Positions 38,536 to 40,867 of a stretch of 40,867 bases of DNA are shown here, one piece after another. Made by a program: the position numbers and the translations under genes. Source of the DNA: Eximiradius proteiniborus. GTDB taxonomy: Bacteria; Bacteroidota; Ignavibacteria; Kapaibacteriales; UBA2268. The stretch's first letter is position 1. Each line of letters opens with the position of its first letter. The DNA lies in contig CALGXJ010000085.1 of the NCBI GenBank assembly GCA_937936035.1, forward strand, positions 1 to 40,867. The letters are read 5' to 3'. The notes below the pieces were generated by a model. The model had not been told where the DNA came from, ran no database searches, and worked only from the letters and a program-made list of their open reading frames with translations.

Positions 38536-40867
38536 ATGAGTGGCAACAACAATATTGATGAACTTATTTTAAGAATTAGGGCTCTCGAAGGGGAACTAAG
38601 CAAAGCAAAAAAAATACAGGAAGCCTTGATTGCAAGAATTGAGAGAAGCCAGTCAATAGATGAAAATGATTTTGGTCTGTTCGAAGTTAATGCATTACTG
38701 AACGAAATATTAGAGAAGAAAAACTTAGAATTTCAATCGATATATTCCGAACTAACTCATTTTGCAGAGGGAAAAAAATCATATGAAAAGAGCCTAAAAG
38801 AAAATGAAAAAAGACTTTACGCAGTAATAAATTCACTTGATGATATAGTTTGGTCGGCATCATATCCAGAGCTAAATTTAATATTCACAAACCAAAGTAT
38901 AGAAAAAATATTTGAGTTTCCGGCGGAAGATTTCAGGAAATATCCTCAGCTTTGGTTGGATATTATTCATCCCGAAGATAGAGGTGATTTTGAACGAAAA
39001 ATTGAACTTTCGAAGGATGGTGAACTGCAAGAAACAATATATAGGGTGTTTTTGCCAAGCGGTAAAATATGTTGGATAAGAAACCGGTTCCGGATGACAA
39101 AAGACGAAATGCTAGACAAATGTAGGTTAGACGGAATTGCATCAGACATCACTTATCAAAGAGAAGCCGAATTAAAGCTACTTAGCAGCGAACGAAAATT
39201 TAGAACACTTGCCGATTACACCTACGACTGGGAATACTGGATAGACCCGGAAAACAAATATGTGTATATTTCCCCATCTTGCGAACGTATTACCGGATAT
39301 TTACCCGACGAATTCATTACAAATCCAGATTTAATATATAATATCGTCCATCCTGATGATTATGATTACTTTTCAGAAACAGCTAATGTTGGTGCAGAGA
39401 ATAGAACACTTGATCTCGAGTTTCGAATAAAATGCAAGGACGGGAAAATAAGATATATTCAGCATATTAACAGACCAATATTCGACGGACAAGGTAATTA
39501 TTTAGGACGAAGAATTTCGAACCGTGATATCACAGAGAAAAAAATAGCAGAAATCAACTTAAATCGTCAAAAGAAATTAATCGAATCAATATTAGATAAT
39601 GCACCTATATTTATCTGGCTGAACGATACCGAAAGCAATACGATTTTTGAAAATATGCTTATGCGATTAAGCACAAGACAGGGCGGAGAATTATCCTTTA
39701 CAGAAGACGAAGTAAAACGGTTGCGAGAAACTGACAGGCAAGCAATTCAATCGCAATTGCCTATCGAATTTGTCGAAAAAGTAACATTTAACGATGGGAC
39801 AAGGCATTACCTTCAAATTGTAAAGTCTCGAATGACTGACGAAGAGGGGAAAATTATTGGTGTGCTTGGTTTGGGGCTGGATATAACTGAAAGCAAGCTG
39901 GCAAACGAAGCTTTACGAGAAAGCGAAGCACGAAATCGTGCGCTCCTCGATTCATCTCCAGACCTTGTGTTTATTTTGACGCGAGATGGTAGATTTATTG
40001 ATTATCATACATCAAATCCTGAACAATTGCTTATTCCACCAAGATTCTTTCTTGGGAAGAAATTAAATGAAGCACTTCCAGAAGATATCGCTAAAAATTT
40101 TTTCTATTATATCGAAAAAGCACTATATACAGGAGAGCTTCAACGCTACGAGTTCGATATAAATTACAGAGATAAATATAAATACTATGAAGTGCGAATA
40201 AGTGCGTTTGGTAATAATTTATTAATGGCATTAGTTCGAGATATTACAGAGAACAAGCTATCCGAAAAGAAATTAGAAAGAATGTATAGATTAAACACAA
40301 TAATAAATGAGCTGTCTTCTGTATTAATCCAATCAACAACAGAGAATTTGCATAATGGTATTGTATTTTCACTTGAAATATTAGGACGTTTCTCTGAAGC
40401 TGATAGAGTGTATATCTTTTCGGTTCACGAATCAAGCCAACATATTGAAAATACATATAGCTGGATAAATGAAAATGTGTCGAAGGGGATTGAAAAAATC
40501 AGTTCCATACGATATAAAACATTTCAGCGATGGATTGAAATTTTCAAGAACAATGATTTTGTTCAGATACAAAACGTTAATAAACTCTCCAATGAATTCG
40601 AAGAAAAAGCAACTCTTCTTGAAATTGGCATTGTTTCTTTACTCAGCGTTCCAATGTATTACGGGAATCAATTAATTGGCTTCATAGTGTTTGATACGTT
40701 GCAAGAAGAGAAAAACTGGGATTTCGACACGGTTTCATTATTCAGGCTTGCAGCTGAAATTATAGCAGGAGCAATAGCACGAAATAATTTCGAACTTGAA
40801 ATCATAAAACAAAAGCAAATAGCGGATCAGGCAAACCGGGCAAAGTCTGAATTTTTGGCAAATATGA
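38536..40867 (+). CDS. Multi-PAS/GAF sensor histidine kinase, 3'-truncated at window end
   Basis: Not in the ORF track because it has no stop in the window. Reads MSGNNNIDELILRIRALEGELSKAKK... through PAS domains (YDWEYWIDPENKYVYISPSCERITGYLPDEF), a GAF-like domain and ends ADQANRAKSEFLANM at the start of a HisKA domain. Confidence 0.9.
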   Translation, partial: MSGNNNIDELILRIRALEGELSKAKKIQEALIARIERSQSIDENDFGLFEVNALLNEILEKKNLEFQSIYSELTHFAEGKKSYEKSLKENEKRLYAVINSLDDIVWSASYPELNLIFTNQSIEKIFEFPAEDFRKYPQLWLDIIHPEDRGDFERKIELSKDGELQETIYRVFLPSGKICWIRNRFRMTKDEMLDKCRLDGIASDITYQREAELKLLSSERKFRTLADYTYDWEYWIDPENKYVYISPSCERITGYLPDEFITNPDLIYNIVHPDDYDYFSETANVGAENRTLDLEFRIKCKDGKIRYIQHINRPIFDGQGNYLGRRISNRDITEKKIAEINLNRQKKLIESILDNAPIFIWLNDTESNTIFENMLMRLSTRQGGELSFTEDEVKRLRETDRQAIQSQLPIEFVEKVTFNDGTRHYLQIVKSRMTDEEGKIIGVLGLGLDITESKLANEALRESEARNRALLDSSPDLVFILTRDGRFIDYHTSNPEQLLIPPRFFLGKKLNEALPEDIAKNFFYYIEKALYTGELQRYEFDINYRDKYKYYEVRISAFGNNLLMALVRDITENKLSEKKLERMYRLNTIINELSSVLIQSTTENLHNGIVFSLEILGRFSEADRVYIFSVHESSQHIENTYSWINENVSKGIEKISSIRYKTFQRWIEIFKNNDFVQIQNVNKLSNEFEEKATLLEIGIVSLLSVPMYYGNQLIGFIVFDTLQEEKNWDFDTVSLFRLAAEIIAGAIARNNFELEIIKQKQIADQANRAKSEFLANM

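Noticed and set aside
1-40867. CRISPR arrays, IS elements, phage genes, rRNA
   Set aside because: No regularly spaced repeats, transposase/integrase motifs, phage structural genes or rRNA segments were recognised.

Overview
AT-rich bacterial window. Promoter-like TTTG-N19/23-TAnnTTTG elements and gene content suggest a Bacteroidota/Chlorobiota-type genome (inference only). It carries about 26 well-supported protein genes and one tRNA-Ser(UGA), with no transposon, phage or CRISPR signature. Blocks from left to right: a truncated MFS transporter; a tightly overlapping run of PfkB-type kinase, exported CBM9-like protein, AtpI/AtpZ-like protein and class II aldolase; a three-gene minus-strand chemosensory-like operon (MCP-like, CheW-like, CheA-like); a 1448-aa fused acyl-CoA dehydratase activase-type protein; four glycosyltransferases plus a methyltransferase; NAD+ synthetase coupled to a NarL-type regulator; a TetR/TolC/MFP/RND efflux operon; tRNA-Ser; lspA; an RluD-type pseudouridine synthase; SurA-type PPIase, CheY, CheC and PAS histidine kinase in one run; polyphosphate kinase; and two large multi-PAS histidine kinases, the last open at the window edge. 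The most unusual item is the chemosensory-like operon at 4305-8903. Its CheA homologue has Asn in place of the phospho-accepting His in a recognisable Hpt domain (and apparently in a second, weaker one), a degraded N-box and no recognisable G2 box. The partner receptor has a strongly altered signalling tip. This looks like a conserved but non-canonical, possibly phosphorelay-free, chemosensory assembly. A separate operon at 29465-32971 supplies an intact CheY, a two-site CheC and a PAS kinase. All calls are from reading the sequence; no database search was run.
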